A stretch of 64,000 nt of DNA, taken from positions 1-64,000 of the forward strand of contig JAJSZS010000010.1 in the NCBI GenBank assembly GCA_030262725.1, written 5' to 3'. This DNA is from Candidatus Desulfofervidus auxilii. GTDB taxonomy: Bacteria; Desulfobacterota; Desulfofervidia; Desulfofervidales; Desulfofervidaceae. Positions 25,809 to 34,827 of the stretch are shown one piece after another (position 1 is the stretch's first letter; each line of letters starts with the position of its first letter). Position numbers and translations under genes: made by a program. The notes beneath the pieces are model-generated. The model ran no database searches. It was not told the DNA's origin and saw nothing but the letters and a program-made list of their open reading frames with translations.

Positions 25809-27278
25809 CTAAAGACCATTTTTCGTCCATTCTATTGCTTTTAACATTGCTTTAGCCTTATTTATAGTTTCTTCATATTCTCTTTGAGGTATTGAATCTG
25901 CTACAATACCTGCACCTACTTGAATATAAAGCTTATTTTTCCAAGCAACAATTGTGCGAATAGTAATACAAAAATCCATCTCTCCAGAAAAACTAAAATA
26001 ACCTACTGCTCCAGCATAAGGCCCTCTTTTAGTAGGTTCAAGTTCTTCAATAATTTCCATTGCCCTTACTTTTGGTGCTCCACTTACTGTACCAGCAGGA
26101 AATGTAGCTTTTAAAACCGTAAAAGCATCTTCACCTTTTTTTAATTCTCCAATTACATTAGAAACAATATGCATAACATGAGAATATCTTTCAATAACCA
26201 TTAATTCTGTAACTTTTACACTGCCTCCTTTTGCTACTCTTCCAACATCATTTCTTCCTAAATCTACTAACATAATATGTTCGGCTCTTTCCTTTGGATC
26301 GGCCAAAAGTTCTTTTTCTAAAGCCTTATCCTCTTCTTCTGTTTTTCCCCTAGGTCTTGTACCAGCAATAGGACGTACTGTAATAATATCTTTTTCAAGC
26401 CTTACTAATATTTCAGGTGAAGCCCCTATTAATTTTAATTCTCCAAAATTTAAATAAAACATATATGGAGAAGGATTGAGACTTCTTAAAGCTCGATAAA
26501 TACTAAAATCCTCTCCTTCAAAATCCACTTCTAATCTCTGCGAAAGCACAACCTGAATAGCATCACCTGCTATAATATAATCCCGTGCTTTTTTAACTGC
26601 TTCCATAAAACTAGATGGAGTGAAATTGGATTTTACTTCTGAAAGAATGAAAAGAGAAGTAGGATATTTTAAAGGAGAAGCTAGACAATCTATTCTTGAT
26701 TCAATACGTTTTTTAGCTTCATTATAGAGAAATTCAGCATTTTTTCCTTCTTCTATTAATACAAAATTAACTATTTTCATTTTATGACTGACATGATCAA
26801 AAATAATTAATTCTTGTGGTAAAACAAATATAGCCTCAGGAATATTTGTGTCTTTTTTAGAAATTGAGGGAAGTCTTTCCCAACAACGCACAACATCATA
26901 AGAAAAATATCCTACAAGTCCTCCTTGAAAACGAGGAAGTCCTGCTACCTTGGCTAAGCGAAATGTAGAGAGAATTTGTCTTAAGATGGGGAGTGGGTCA
27001 TTTACTTGCAAAAACTTTTTTTCTTTTTCTTTTTGCTTAATTTTTATTTCTGGAATTTCATAAAAAACAATAAGAAGTGGATTTAAACCAATAAAGCTAT
27101 AACGACCGAATCTTTCTCCTCTTTCAACACTTTCTAAAAGAAATGAAAAACCTTTATCTTTTAGCTTTAAATAAGTTGATACTGGTGTTTCAATATCTGC
27201 TAATAATTCTTTATAAACAGGAACAAGATTATACTCTTTGGCTAGTGTTTTAAATTCCTCAATTCCTGGTATAAACAT
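25809..27278 (-). CDS. trpE: anthranilate synthase component I
   Basis: A 489-residue Trp[18 protein letters not shown] near residue 45 contains the LLES motif that binds feedback tryptophan. The catalytic C-terminus has [22 protein letters not shown], and [17 protein letters not shown]. It makes anthranilate from chorismate. The ATG follows GGAGGAAAAA and lies directly below the attenuator terminator, so expression is set by tryptophanyl-tRNA supply as well as by enzyme inhibition. Confidence 0.95.
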   Translation of the reverse strand: MFIPGIEEFKTLAKEYNLVPVYKELLADIETPVSTYLKLKDKGFSFLLESVERGERFGRYSFIGLNPLLIVFYEIPEIKIKQKEKEKKFLQVNDPLPILRQILSTFRLAKVAGLPRFQGGLVGYFSYDVVRCWERLPSISKKDTNIPEAIFVLPQELIIFDHVSHKMKIVNFVLIEEGKNAEFLYNEAKKRIESRIDCLASPLKYPTSLFILSEVKSNFTPSSFMEAVKKARDYIIAGDAIQVVLSQRLEVDFEGEDFSIYRALRSLNPSPYMFYLNFGELKLIGASPEILVRLEKDIITVRPIAGTRPRGKTEEEDKALEKELLADPKERAEHIMLVDLGRNDVGRVAKGGSVKVTELMVIERYSHVMHIVSNVIGELKKGEDAFTVLKATFPAGTVSGAPKVRAMEIIEELEPTKRGPYAGAVGYFSFSGEMDFCITIRTIVAWKNKLYIQVGAGIVADSIPQREYEETINKAKAMLKAIEWTKNGL

Positions 27279-27290
27279 TTTTTCCTCCTA

Positions 27291-27320
27291 AATAAAAAAG
27301 CCGTGGTTTGCCACGGCTTT
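27291..27320 (-). terminator. trp attenuator terminator hairpin
   Basis: Arms 27311-27320 and 27297-27306 form a perfect 10-bp stem (AAAGCCGTGG / CCACGGCTTT) with a four-base loop. On the transcript a run of U follows. It ends about ten bases before the trpE ribosome binding site, so it is an intrinsic terminator located within the leader. Confidence 0.88.
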
Positions 27321-27420
27321 AAATGAATTAAGCCGTGGGCTACTGCTATGGAGCAACCCACGGCTTTCTTATATTTTATAGTGGTGGGCTCACTCCATAG
27401 CAGTCCGGAGGAGCCACCAC
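27297..27420 (-). promoter_or_regulatory. trp leader RNA with mutually exclusive hairpins (attenuator)
   Basis: Three stems lie in transcript order. Stem a pairs 27411-27420 with 27381-27391. Stem b pairs 27357-27366 with 27330-27339. Stem c is the terminator, 27311-27320 with 27297-27306. Two alternatives compete. The b 3' arm (27330-27338) can instead pair with the c 5' arm (27311-27319) over nine bases, forming an antiterminator. The loop of stem a (27393-27404) is exactly complementary over 12 bases to the loop of stem b (27342-27353). Ribosome position on the Trp codons would select between these forms. Confidence 0.85.
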
Positions 27421-27437
27421 CAATAATTTAACATCAT
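27390..27437 (-). CDS. trpL: trp leader peptide with three tandem Trp codons
   Basis: A 15-codon frame encodes MMLNYWWWLLRTAME, with three consecutive TGG codons at 27422-27414 inside the 5' arm of stem a. The stop lies in the 3' arm of that stem. The promoter at 27444-27472 predicts transcription starting at 27437, so this ATG would be leaderless. Further in-frame ATGs at 27446 and 27443 would add MMG but overlap the -10. The tandem Trp codons plus the downstream terminator identify a classical translation-dependent attenuator. Confidence 0.85.
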   Translation of the reverse strand: MMLNYWWWLLRTAME

Positions 27438-27443
27438 GCCCAT

Positions 27444-27472
27444 CATATAACTTAGTCTTTTTAAAAAGTCAA
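27444..27472 (-). promoter_or_regulatory. trp operon promoter
   Basis: TTGACT (27472-27467) and TATATG (27449-27444) are separated by exactly 17 bases. Six bases lie between the -10 and 27437, so the predicted +1 is the A of the leader ATG. The promoter starts 15 bases after the stop of the preceding DHH gene, making independent initiation likely. Confidence 0.6.
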
Positions 27473-27487
27473 TTCTATTAAATGAAT

Positions 27488-28453
27488 TTAACTATTTTTT
27501 TCATTAATTTTGTTTTTTAAAATAGCAATAATCTCCTCTGCAATTTTTTGTGCTTCAGAAGCCTCATCTACATTGATTCCTCCTGCTGTAGGATGACCAC
27601 CACCTCCATAATTAGCACAGATTTTTCCTATATTAATAGAATGAATATTTTTCTCCCAAGGATTAGCACTGACTATAATCATATAACGACCACTTTGCAT
27701 TGCAAGAATACCTACTACATAAAGGCATTCTGGATAGAAATAATAAGGTGCCCAACGGCATGTTAAAAATCTTTGTGGCATACTGAAAAAAACAATTCTA
27801 TTTTCTGGGTCAAAAATAGCATTTTTTTGAAACTCTTGTAATATTTCATTGCGCATTTTTTTTGCTCTTTCAAAACGCCATTCTACAATTAAAGGTAGAG
27901 GTATTTTTGAAGAAATGAGCTGATCTTTGTATTGAAAGAATAAACGTGCAAGTTCTATTAAATAAGCATTATCTCCTTCTATACCTAAAGAAAGATGAAT
28001 TTTAAGTGGTTTTTCTTTACAAGTTATAAGTTCTTCTAAAGAGAATCTAGCACTATCTATTTTATCTGCCCACATTACCAATTCTTTAAAATTTAAATTG
28101 CGATAAGAAAAAACATCATAAAGCACTTCCCATATAAGTAAAGCACAAGAAGATTTTTTTGGGTCAAAAAAGTGCCGACTTGGTTCAAGTGGCCCTTCAT
28201 AGTTATTTAAGCCAGTTTGATGGTGATCAAACCAATATGTTGCCTGAGGATGGAAGATATAGTCTAAAACAAAGCTTATATCTCCTTTTAATGTAGTTTT
28301 TGTCCAATTGTTTTTTAAACCATAGCCTACAGGGAAAAATTTTATTTGAGAAGGAGACCATTTTTCTTTAACATAATCAGCGATTAAAGCAGCAGAAACT
28401 ATCCCATCAAAATCACGATGGAAATAAATGGCAATTTCCTTCTGTTCCATCAC
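27488..28453 (-). CDS. DHH-family phosphoesterase
   Basis: A 321-residue DHH/DHHA1 protein. FHRDFDG holds the first Asp pair, FVLDYIF the third, WFDHHQTG the DHH motif, and GGGGHPTAGGI the substrate-binding DHHA1 loop. It belongs to the NrnA/RecJ-like superfamily that cleaves short RNAs or cyclic dinucleotides; the substrate cannot be named. It is transcribed from its own divergent gap (28454-28571) and ends 15 bases before the trp promoter. Confidence 0.85.
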   Translation of the reverse strand: MMEQKEIAIYFHRDFDGIVSAALIADYVKEKWSPSQIKFFPVGYGLKNNWTKTTLKGDISFVLDYIFHPQATYWFDHHQTGLNNYEGPLEPSRHFFDPKKSSCALLIWEVLYDVFSYRNLNFKELVMWADKIDSARFSLEELITCKEKPLKIHLSLGIEGDNAYLIELARLFFQYKDQLISSKIPLPLIVEWRFERAKKMRNEILQEFQKNAIFDPENRIVFFSMPQRFLTCRWAPYYFYPECLYVVGILAMQSGRYMIIVSANPWEKNIHSINIGKICANYGGGGHPTAGGINVDEASEAQKIAEEIIAILKNKINEKNS

Positions 28454-28571
28454 TTTCTCCTAAAAATTTTTTGCATAGTTATAGCCTTAAATCTTTTTGC
28501 TGGCAATCTCACTTGTCTCTTAAAAAGTTGTACTTATTTATATTAAAAAATAATAATAAGGAGGTGAAAGG

Positions 28572-29618
28572 ATGCGGATTGCTCAAGTTGCGCCTCTATA
28601 TGAAAGTGTCCCTCCAAAATTTTATGGTGGTACTGAAAGGGTGGTGTCTTATCTTACAGAAGAATTGGTCAAACAAGGACATGAAGTAACCCTTTTTGCC
28701 AGTGGTGATTCTGTAACAAAGGCACGTCTTATTTCTCCATGTCCTAAAGCATTGCGATTAAATGATTGTATGGACAGTTTAGTACATCATATTCTTATGC
28801 TTGAACAAGTTTTTCAACATGCTCATGAGTTTGACATTATTCACTTTCATATTGATTATATCCATTTACCACTTTTTCGCCGTTGTCTAACACCTTTCCT
28901 CTCAACACTTCATGGAAGATTAGATATAAAAGATATTTTCCCACTTTATAGAGAATTTAAAGAGATGCCTTTTGTCTCTATTTCAAATGCACAGCGTAAA
29001 CCCCTCTCTTTTATAAATTGGGTAGGCACTGTATATCATGGTCTACCCAAAGATTTATATAAATTTCGAGCAAGACATGGTAAATATTTAGCTTTTTTAG
29101 GAAGAATTTCTCCTGAAAAAAGGGCAGATAGGGCTATAAAGATAGCTGAGATGGCAGGAATGCCTTTGAAAATTGCAGCAAAAGTAGATAAAGTTGATAA
29201 AGAATATTTTGAGATAGTAATAAAGCCTATGTTAAAAAGTTCTTATGTGGAATTTATAGGAGAAATTGGCGAAAAAGAAAAAAATGAATTTTTAGGAAAT
29301 GCTTATGCTTTGCTTTTTCCAATTGATTGGCCTGAACCTTTTGGTTTAGTAATGATAGAGGCAATGGCTTGTGGTACACCAGTTATTGCTTGGCGTTGTG
29401 GCTCTATACCAGAGGTTATAGAAGACGGTGTTAATGGCTTTATTGTTGAAAGTTTAGAGGAGGCAGTAAAAGCAATAGAAAAAGTGAAAAGATTAAGTCG
29501 TAGACGTTGTCGTAAAATATTTGAAGAAAGATTTACATCAAGCCGTATGGCAAGGGATTATCTATATCTTTATGAAAAACTTTTAAGAGAAAAAGAACCA
29601 TTACTCAAAGCAGTATAA
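28572..29618 (+). CDS. GT4 glycosyltransferase of the glycogen-linked group
   Basis: A 348-residue GT-B enzyme. It starts MRIAQVAPLYESVPPKFYGG, and has GRISPEKRADRAIKIAEMAG and PEPFGLVMIEAMACGTPVIA, the GT4 donor site with E-x7-E. AAGGAGGTG lies seven bases before the ATG. It is one base short of touching the debranching-enzyme gene, so the pair is co-translated and probably acts on the same alpha-glucan. It is smaller than GlgA and lacks its N-terminal KTGGL motif. Confidence 0.82.
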   Translation: MRIAQVAPLYESVPPKFYGGTERVVSYLTEELVKQGHEVTLFASGDSVTKARLISPCPKALRLNDCMDSLVHHILMLEQVFQHAHEFDIIHFHIDYIHLPLFRRCLTPFLSTLHGRLDIKDIFPLYREFKEMPFVSISNAQRKPLSFINWVGTVYHGLPKDLYKFRARHGKYLAFLGRISPEKRADRAIKIAEMAGMPLKIAAKVDKVDKEYFEIVIKPMLKSSYVEFIGEIGEKEKNEFLGNAYALLFPIDWPEPFGLVMIEAMACGTPVIAWRCGSIPEVIEDGVNGFIVESLEEAVKAIEKVKRLSRRRCRKIFEERFTSSRMARDYLYLYEKLLREKEPLLKAV

Positions 29619-29619
29619 G

Positions 29620-31761
29620 ATGGTTATTGAGCCACATAAGTATTATATACTTGCTAGATCAGGGGAGATTGAGCATGGTCTTATTTTAAAACAAGGAGAT
29701 AGTTTTGCTATTTTCAATCATTATGGAAATATTGAACAGAGCGGTTTAGGTGAGCAAGGTATTTATCATAGAGGCACACGTTATATTTCAAGACTTGAAT
29801 TCTTTATTTGTAATACTAAACCATTTTTTCTAAGCTCAGGCGTGAGAGAAGACAATATACTTCTTACTGTAGATTTGACTAATCCTGACATTATCATTGA
29901 TAATAACCTCTTTTTATCTAGAGGAAGTCTACATATATTTCGCTCTAAATTTCTCTTTGAAGGCAGTTATTATGAACGTATAAAAATTCAAAATTTTGCT
30001 CCTTTTAATATTAACTTACCTATTTTTATTGCATTTGATGCTGATTTTGCCGATATTTTTGAGGTAAGGGGAGTAAAGAGAAAAAAGAGAGGGGAAAGAT
30101 TAAAGGCAATTATTAAAGGAGATGCTATTATATTGGGTTATAAAGGTTTAGATGGTGTTTTCCGTCAGACAAATATTGCTTTTTATCCTTCACCTTCAGA
30201 GATTTTTCCTTCACAAGTAAAATTCCATTTAAATTTAGCACCAAAAGAAACAGCTACTTTATTTTTGACTATTAATTGTATAGAAAGTGGTGCTTCTCAA
30301 AGTCTTTCTTATGAAGATGCATTATTAAGGACAAAAAAAGTTTTAAAGGAGTTGAGGGAAAGGACTTGTGTTATTTTTACTTCAAATGAACAATTTAATG
30401 CCTGGCTTAATCGTTCTTTTAGTGATATTTTTATGATGCTTACTGAGACACCTTTTGGATTGTATCCTTATGCTGGCATTCCTTGGTTTAATACTATTTT
30501 TGGGAGAGATGGCATTATTACTGCTTTAGAATGCCTTTGGATAAATCCAGATATTGCGAAAGGTGTTTTAAATTATCTTGCCTACACTCAAGCAAAAGAA
30601 GAAATACCAGAAAAGGATGCTCAACCTGGCAAGATTGTTCATGAGATAAGAAAAGGAGAAATGGCAGCAACAGGAGAGATTCCATTTGATTATTATTACG
30701 GCAGTGTTGATACTACTCCTCTTTTTATTATTTTAGCAGGGGCTTATTATGAAAGAACAGGTGATAAAGAATTTATTAAAAATCTTTGGCCTCATATTGA
30801 ATTGGCATTAAATTGGATAGATACTTATGGTGATTTGGATAAGGATAGTTTTATTGAATATTTACCTTCTGTTAATGGACTTGTAAATAAAGGTTGGAAA
30901 GATTCCCATGATAGTGTCTTTCATGCTAATGGTAATTTAGCAAAACCACCAATTGCTTTAGTAGAGGTTCAAGGATATGTCTATTCAGCAAAGAGAAAAG
31001 CAGCTTGTTTAGCAAAAATCCTTGGGAAAGAAAAGATGTCCAAAAAGCTTTTAAGAGAAGCAGAATCTTTAAAAAGAAAATTCAATGATATATTTTGGTG
31101 TAATGAGATTAATAGTTATGCACTTGCTTTAGATGGAGATAAATGTCCTTGCAAAGTGAGGACATCAAACGCAGGACATGCCCTTTTTAGTGGTATTGCT
31201 AAAGAAGGATACGCTAAACGTCTTGTACGCACCCTATTTGAAGATCATCTTTTCTCTGGTTGGGGGATTAGGACAGTTTCAAGTCTTGAGCGAGCTTATA
31301 ATCCTATATCCTATCATAATGGTTCTGTTTGGCCTCATGATAATGCGATTATTGCATATGGTCTGAGCCGTTATGGTTTTAAAGAAGATGTTTTAAAAAT
31401 TATAAAAGGATTATTTGAAGCGAGCACATTTTTTGGCTTACATAGATTGCCAGAGCTTTTTTGTGGTTTCCCACGTAGGACAGACGAAGGGCCAACCCAT
31501 TATCCAGTAGCATGTAACCCTCAAACCTGGTCCGCAGCTGCTGTCTTTTTCTTACTGCAAGCTTGTTTAGGCATTGTTTTTGAAGAGAAGAAACTTTGTT
31601 TTTATCGCCCTATACTTCCTTCATTTTTAGAAGAAATTTATTTAGAAAATTTAAGAGTTGGAGATAGTTTTATTCATCTTTATTTGAAAAGATATGAAAA
31701 TGATGTTGTTATAAATGTTACAAGAAAGAGGAAAGATATTGAAATAATGATTGTGAAATAG
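29620..31761 (+). CDS. amylo-alpha-1,6-glucosidase (glycogen debranching enzyme)
   Basis: A 713-residue protein. The N-terminal debranching domain (residues 1-230) is followed by a six-hairpin glycosidase domain. PYAGIPWFNTIFGRDGIIT near residue 280 and YHNGSVWPHDNAIIAYGLSR near 565 are the archaeal/bacterial GDE signatures. It removes alpha-1,6 branches of glycogen and pairs with the phosphorylase encoded at 53891-56449. Start follows the GT4 stop directly. Confidence 0.88.
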   Translation: MVIEPHKYYILARSGEIEHGLILKQGDSFAIFNHYGNIEQSGLGEQGIYHRGTRYISRLEFFICNTKPFFLSSGVREDNILLTVDLTNPDIIIDNNLFLSRGSLHIFRSKFLFEGSYYERIKIQNFAPFNINLPIFIAFDADFADIFEVRGVKRKKRGERLKAIIKGDAIILGYKGLDGVFRQTNIAFYPSPSEIFPSQVKFHLNLAPKETATLFLTINCIESGASQSLSYEDALLRTKKVLKELRERTCVIFTSNEQFNAWLNRSFSDIFMMLTETPFGLYPYAGIPWFNTIFGRDGIITALECLWINPDIAKGVLNYLAYTQAKEEIPEKDAQPGKIVHEIRKGEMAATGEIPFDYYYGSVDTTPLFIILAGAYYERTGDKEFIKNLWPHIELALNWIDTYGDLDKDSFIEYLPSVNGLVNKGWKDSHDSVFHANGNLAKPPIALVEVQGYVYSAKRKAACLAKILGKEKMSKKLLREAESLKRKFNDIFWCNEINSYALALDGDKCPCKVRTSNAGHALFSGIAKEGYAKRLVRTLFEDHLFSGWGIRTVSSLERAYNPISYHNGSVWPHDNAIIAYGLSRYGFKEDVLKIIKGLFEASTFFGLHRLPELFCGFPRRTDEGPTHYPVACNPQTWSAAAVFFLLQACLGIVFEEKKLCFYRPILPSFLEEIYLENLRVGDSFIHLYLKRYENDVVINVTRKRKDIEIMIVK

Positions 31762-31801
31762 CCTTTACTTTTTTAAAAAAAGACTTATATGTAATAAAGC
31801 T

Positions 31802-32728
31802 ATGATTGAAGTTATAAATGTCTCCAAATGGTTTGGCGAGAGACAGGCATTAAAAAACATTTCTTTTAAAGTAGAAAAGGGGGAAATATTAGGATTCCTT
31901 GGGCCAAATGGCGCAGGAAAAACAACAACTATGCGTATTTTAACAGGCTTTTTCCCTCCATCAAGTGGTACAGTAAAGATTGCTGGTGAGGATATAACCA
32001 AAAATCCCATTTTTGCAAAACAGAAATTAGGCTATTTACCTGAAAACAATCCACTTTATGATGAAATGACGGTGGAAGCTTATCTTAAATTTGTTGCTTC
32101 TATAAAAGGGATAAAAGGGAAAAAGCAGAAAATGCAAGTTGAAAAAGTAATAGAAGAATGTGGTATTAAAGAGGTGAAAAATAGATTAATTAAACGTCTA
32201 TCTAAAGGTTATAGGCAGCGGGTGGGTCTAGCTCAGGCTTTAGTAAATGATCCAGAAATATTGATTTTAGATGAGCCTACTATTGGTCTTGACCCAAAAC
32301 AGATTTATGAGATTAGGCAATTAATCAAACATTTGGCTGGAGAAAAAACAGTTATCTTAAGCACTCATATTTTACCAGAAGTAAGTATGGTTTGTACAAG
32401 AGTATTGATTATTAATAAAGGAGAAGTAGTAGCTGAAGACACACCAGATAATCTTACAGCAAAAAGGGGGCAAATAGAGATTTTGGTAAAGGCACCAGCA
32501 GAAGAAATTGAAAATCATTTTAAAAGTATTCCAGAAATTGAAGGAATAGAAGTAAAGAAAGAGAATGAATTTACAAGGGCATTTTTGCGCTTTTCACCTC
32601 AAATAGAGATGAGACCTTTCATTGTAAAGACAATAGTAGAAAAAGGTTGGGATTTACTTGAGTTAATTCCAAGAAGAGCTAGTTTAGAAGAAGTATTTGT
32701 CCAACTTGTTACAGAAGAGGCTAGTTAA
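31802..32728 (+). CDS. ABC transporter ATP-binding protein, Gld-like
   Basis: A 308-residue ATPase: Walker A GPNGAGKTTTMRIL, signature SKGYRQRVGLAQALV, Walker B ILILDEPTIGLDP. It is the ATPase of a set that continues with a permease, a GldG-like protein and a DUF4340 protein, the same order as GldA/GldF/GldG clusters. In non-gliding bacteria such systems are widespread and their cargo is unknown. The gap of 40 bases from the debranching gene holds only AT-rich DNA. Confidence 0.88.
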   Translation: MIEVINVSKWFGERQALKNISFKVEKGEILGFLGPNGAGKTTTMRILTGFFPPSSGTVKIAGEDITKNPIFAKQKLGYLPENNPLYDEMTVEAYLKFVASIKGIKGKKQKMQVEKVIEECGIKEVKNRLIKRLSKGYRQRVGLAQALVNDPEILILDEPTIGLDPKQIYEIRQLIKHLAGEKTVILSTHILPEVSMVCTRVLIINKGEVVAEDTPDNLTAKRGQIEILVKAPAEEIENHFKSIPEIEGIEVKKENEFTRAFLRFSPQIEMRPFIVKTIVEKGWDLLELIPRRASLEEVFVQLVTEEAS

Positions 32729-33493
32729 ATGCGCAATATCTGGATTTTATTGAAAAAGGAATGGTATGGATATTTTACTTCTCCTATTGTTTATACAGTA
32801 CTTTTTATCTTTTTACTTTTAAGTGGTTATTTTTTTGCCAGCAATGTTGCCTACTTTAGTCTTATGAGTATTCAGGCAACACAATGGTGGGGTGGTGAAT
32901 TTAATTTGGTTGAATGGGTAATAGAACCTCTTTTGGGAAATATGAGTATTGTTTTACTTTTGCTTTTACCTCTTTTAACCATGCGTCTTTTTGCTGAAGA
33001 GAGGCGTCATGGAACAATGGAATTGCTTTTAAGCTATCCAATAAGTGATATTGAATTGATTTTGGGGAAGTTTTTAGGATGTATAAGTGTTTATATCCTT
33101 ATGCTTATTTTAACTTTTATATATCCATTGCTTTTATTTTGGGTAGGACGTTCTGACTTAGGACCATTTTTTACAGGCTATCTTGGTTTATTACTTATGG
33201 GTAGTGCCTTTATTGCTTTGGGTGTTTTTATTTCAAGCCTTACAGAGAATCAAATAATAGCAGCTGCTCTTACTTTTGGTCTTTTGCTTTTATTTTGGAT
33301 TATTAATTGGGCAGCCTATCTTACCGAACCACCTCTTTCTAAAATTTTTGAAGGCGTTTCTTTAATTACCCATTTTCGCAATTTTACAAAAGGCATTATT
33401 GATACAGCAGATATTGTGTTTTATTTAACATTTATCCTATTTGGTCTTTTTCTCACACTACGTTCTTTAGAAATACATCGGAAGCGGAGCTAA
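32729..33493 (+). CDS. ABC transporter permease, GldF-like
   Basis: A 254-residue ABC-2 type permease with six hydrophobic segments. MRLFAEERRHGTMELLLSYP after the second helix is the typical permease coupling region. It begins the base after the ATPase stop, so translation is coupled. It would form the membrane channel for the ATPase encoded just upstream. Confidence 0.87.
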   Translation: MRNIWILLKKEWYGYFTSPIVYTVLFIFLLLSGYFFASNVAYFSLMSIQATQWWGGEFNLVEWVIEPLLGNMSIVLLLLLPLLTMRLFAEERRHGTMELLLSYPISDIELILGKFLGCISVYILMLILTFIYPLLLFWVGRSDLGPFFTGYLGLLLMGSAFIALGVFISSLTENQIIAAALTFGLLLLFWIINWAAYLTEPPLSKIFEGVSLITHFRNFTKGIIDTADIVFYLTFILFGLFLTLRSLEIHRKRS

Positions 33494-33495
33494 AT

Positions 33496-34827
33496 ATGAG
33501 ACGTGTTTATTATCTTCAATCTTTGATTTTTATTTTTATCTTTCTTGGCATCCTTATAATGGCCAATCTATTTGCTCAGCAATATCATCTTCGTTTTGAT
33601 TTAACAAAAGAAAAACGCTATACACTTTCCCCTCAGACAGTAAATGTTTTAAAGAATTTAAAAACAAAAGTAAAAGTAATAGGTTTTTTTTCTTCTGGTA
33701 GTGAAAGGGAGAAAGCAAAAGATTTATTAGAACAGTATCGTTATCATTCAAGAAAGTTTAATTATACATTTATTGATCCTGACCGTCATCCTCTTGAAGC
33801 AAAAAAATATAATGTTACTCGATATAATACAATTGTTGTTGAAAGCGGAGAAAAAAGAGAACAGATTTATGAAATTACTGAGGAGAAGCTTACAAATGCT
33901 ATAGTTCGTGTGACAAGACCAGAGAGAAAGGTCATTTATTTCCTCAAAGGACATGGAGAATATGATATTGATAATAGAGGGAAGATTGGTTATAGCCGTT
34001 TAAAGACAGCTTTAACTGATAAAGGTTATATTGTAAAATCTTTATTGTTGGCAAAAGAAGCAGAGATACCAAAAGATGCAAAATTGCTTGTAATAGCTGG
34101 TCCAAATAAGCCACTTTTGTCAGCTGAGATAAAAGTAATAAAAGATTACATTGATAGAGGTGGACAAGTACTATTTTTACTTAATCCAGAAACAGGCGAA
34201 GAATTAAAAGATTTATTAAAAGAAAAGGGAATAATTCTTGATGATGATATGATTGTAGATAAGATGAGCAGACTTTTTGGAGGGGATTATCTTATTCCTG
34301 TTATAATTAAATATAATAAAAATCATCCAGTTACAAAGGATTTTAATCTTGTATGTTTTTTACCACTTGCTCGTTCTATAAAGATAAAAAAAGATTTGCC
34401 AAAGGAGATAAAGGCAGAAATACTTGCTTGGACAAGTGAAAATGCTTGGGGAGAAACAGATTTAAAGGCTCTTAAAGCAGGTAAGGCTCTTTTTGATAGA
34501 AAGGATATAAAAGGACCAGTACCAGTAGCAGTAGCAAGTTGGAAAGAAGGGGAAAATGGATTTAGAATTGCTGTAATAGGTGATGCTGATTTTTTAAGCA
34601 ACAGTTATTTTCAAGCTTCTGGTAATGGTGATTTTGGTCTAAATTTGATTTCCTGGCTTACAGAAGAAGAGAATTTAATTGCTATTCCACCAAAAGAAAT
34701 AAAAAGTACTCCACTTGTCCTTTCTCATTCTCAGGGCAAAGTTATTTTTTATTTACCAGTAGTAGTATGGCCATTGCTTATGCTTATTGTAGGTATTGTG
34801 GTTTATTTTAGGAGGCGCAAATTATGA
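33496..34827 (+). CDS. GldG-like ABC auxiliary protein
   Basis: A 443-residue protein with a transmembrane helix at each end (about 8-28 and 417-437) and a large extracytoplasmic domain between. The segment FDLTKEKRYTLSPQTVNVLK near residue 33 is the GldG family start, and the central part has a DUF4350-type fold with LLVIAGP and GGQVLFLLNPE. It pairs with the permease. Its stop overlaps the next start by four bases. Confidence 0.82.
   Translation: MRRVYYLQSLIFIFIFLGILIMANLFAQQYHLRFDLTKEKRYTLSPQTVNVLKNLKTKVKVIGFFSSGSEREKAKDLLEQYRYHSRKFNYTFIDPDRHPLEAKKYNVTRYNTIVVESGEKREQIYEITEEKLTNAIVRVTRPERKVIYFLKGHGEYDIDNRGKIGYSRLKTALTDKGYIVKSLLLAKEAEIPKDAKLLVIAGPNKPLLSAEIKVIKDYIDRGGQVLFLLNPETGEELKDLLKEKGIILDDDMIVDKMSRLFGGDYLIPVIIKYNKNHPVTKDFNLVCFLPLARSIKIKKDLPKEIKAEILAWTSENAWGETDLKALKAGKALFDRKDIKGPVPVAVASWKEGENGFRIAVIGDADFLSNSYFQASGNGDFGLNLISWLTEEENLIAIPPKEIKSTPLVLSHSQGKVIFYLPVVVWPLLMLIVGIVVYFRRRKL

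Noticed and set aside
27297-27420. T-box riboswitch or repetitive REP-type hairpins before trpE
   Set aside because: No T-box consensus or specifier stem is visible, and the TGG codons, leader frame and exact alternative pairings identify a translation-dependent attenuator.
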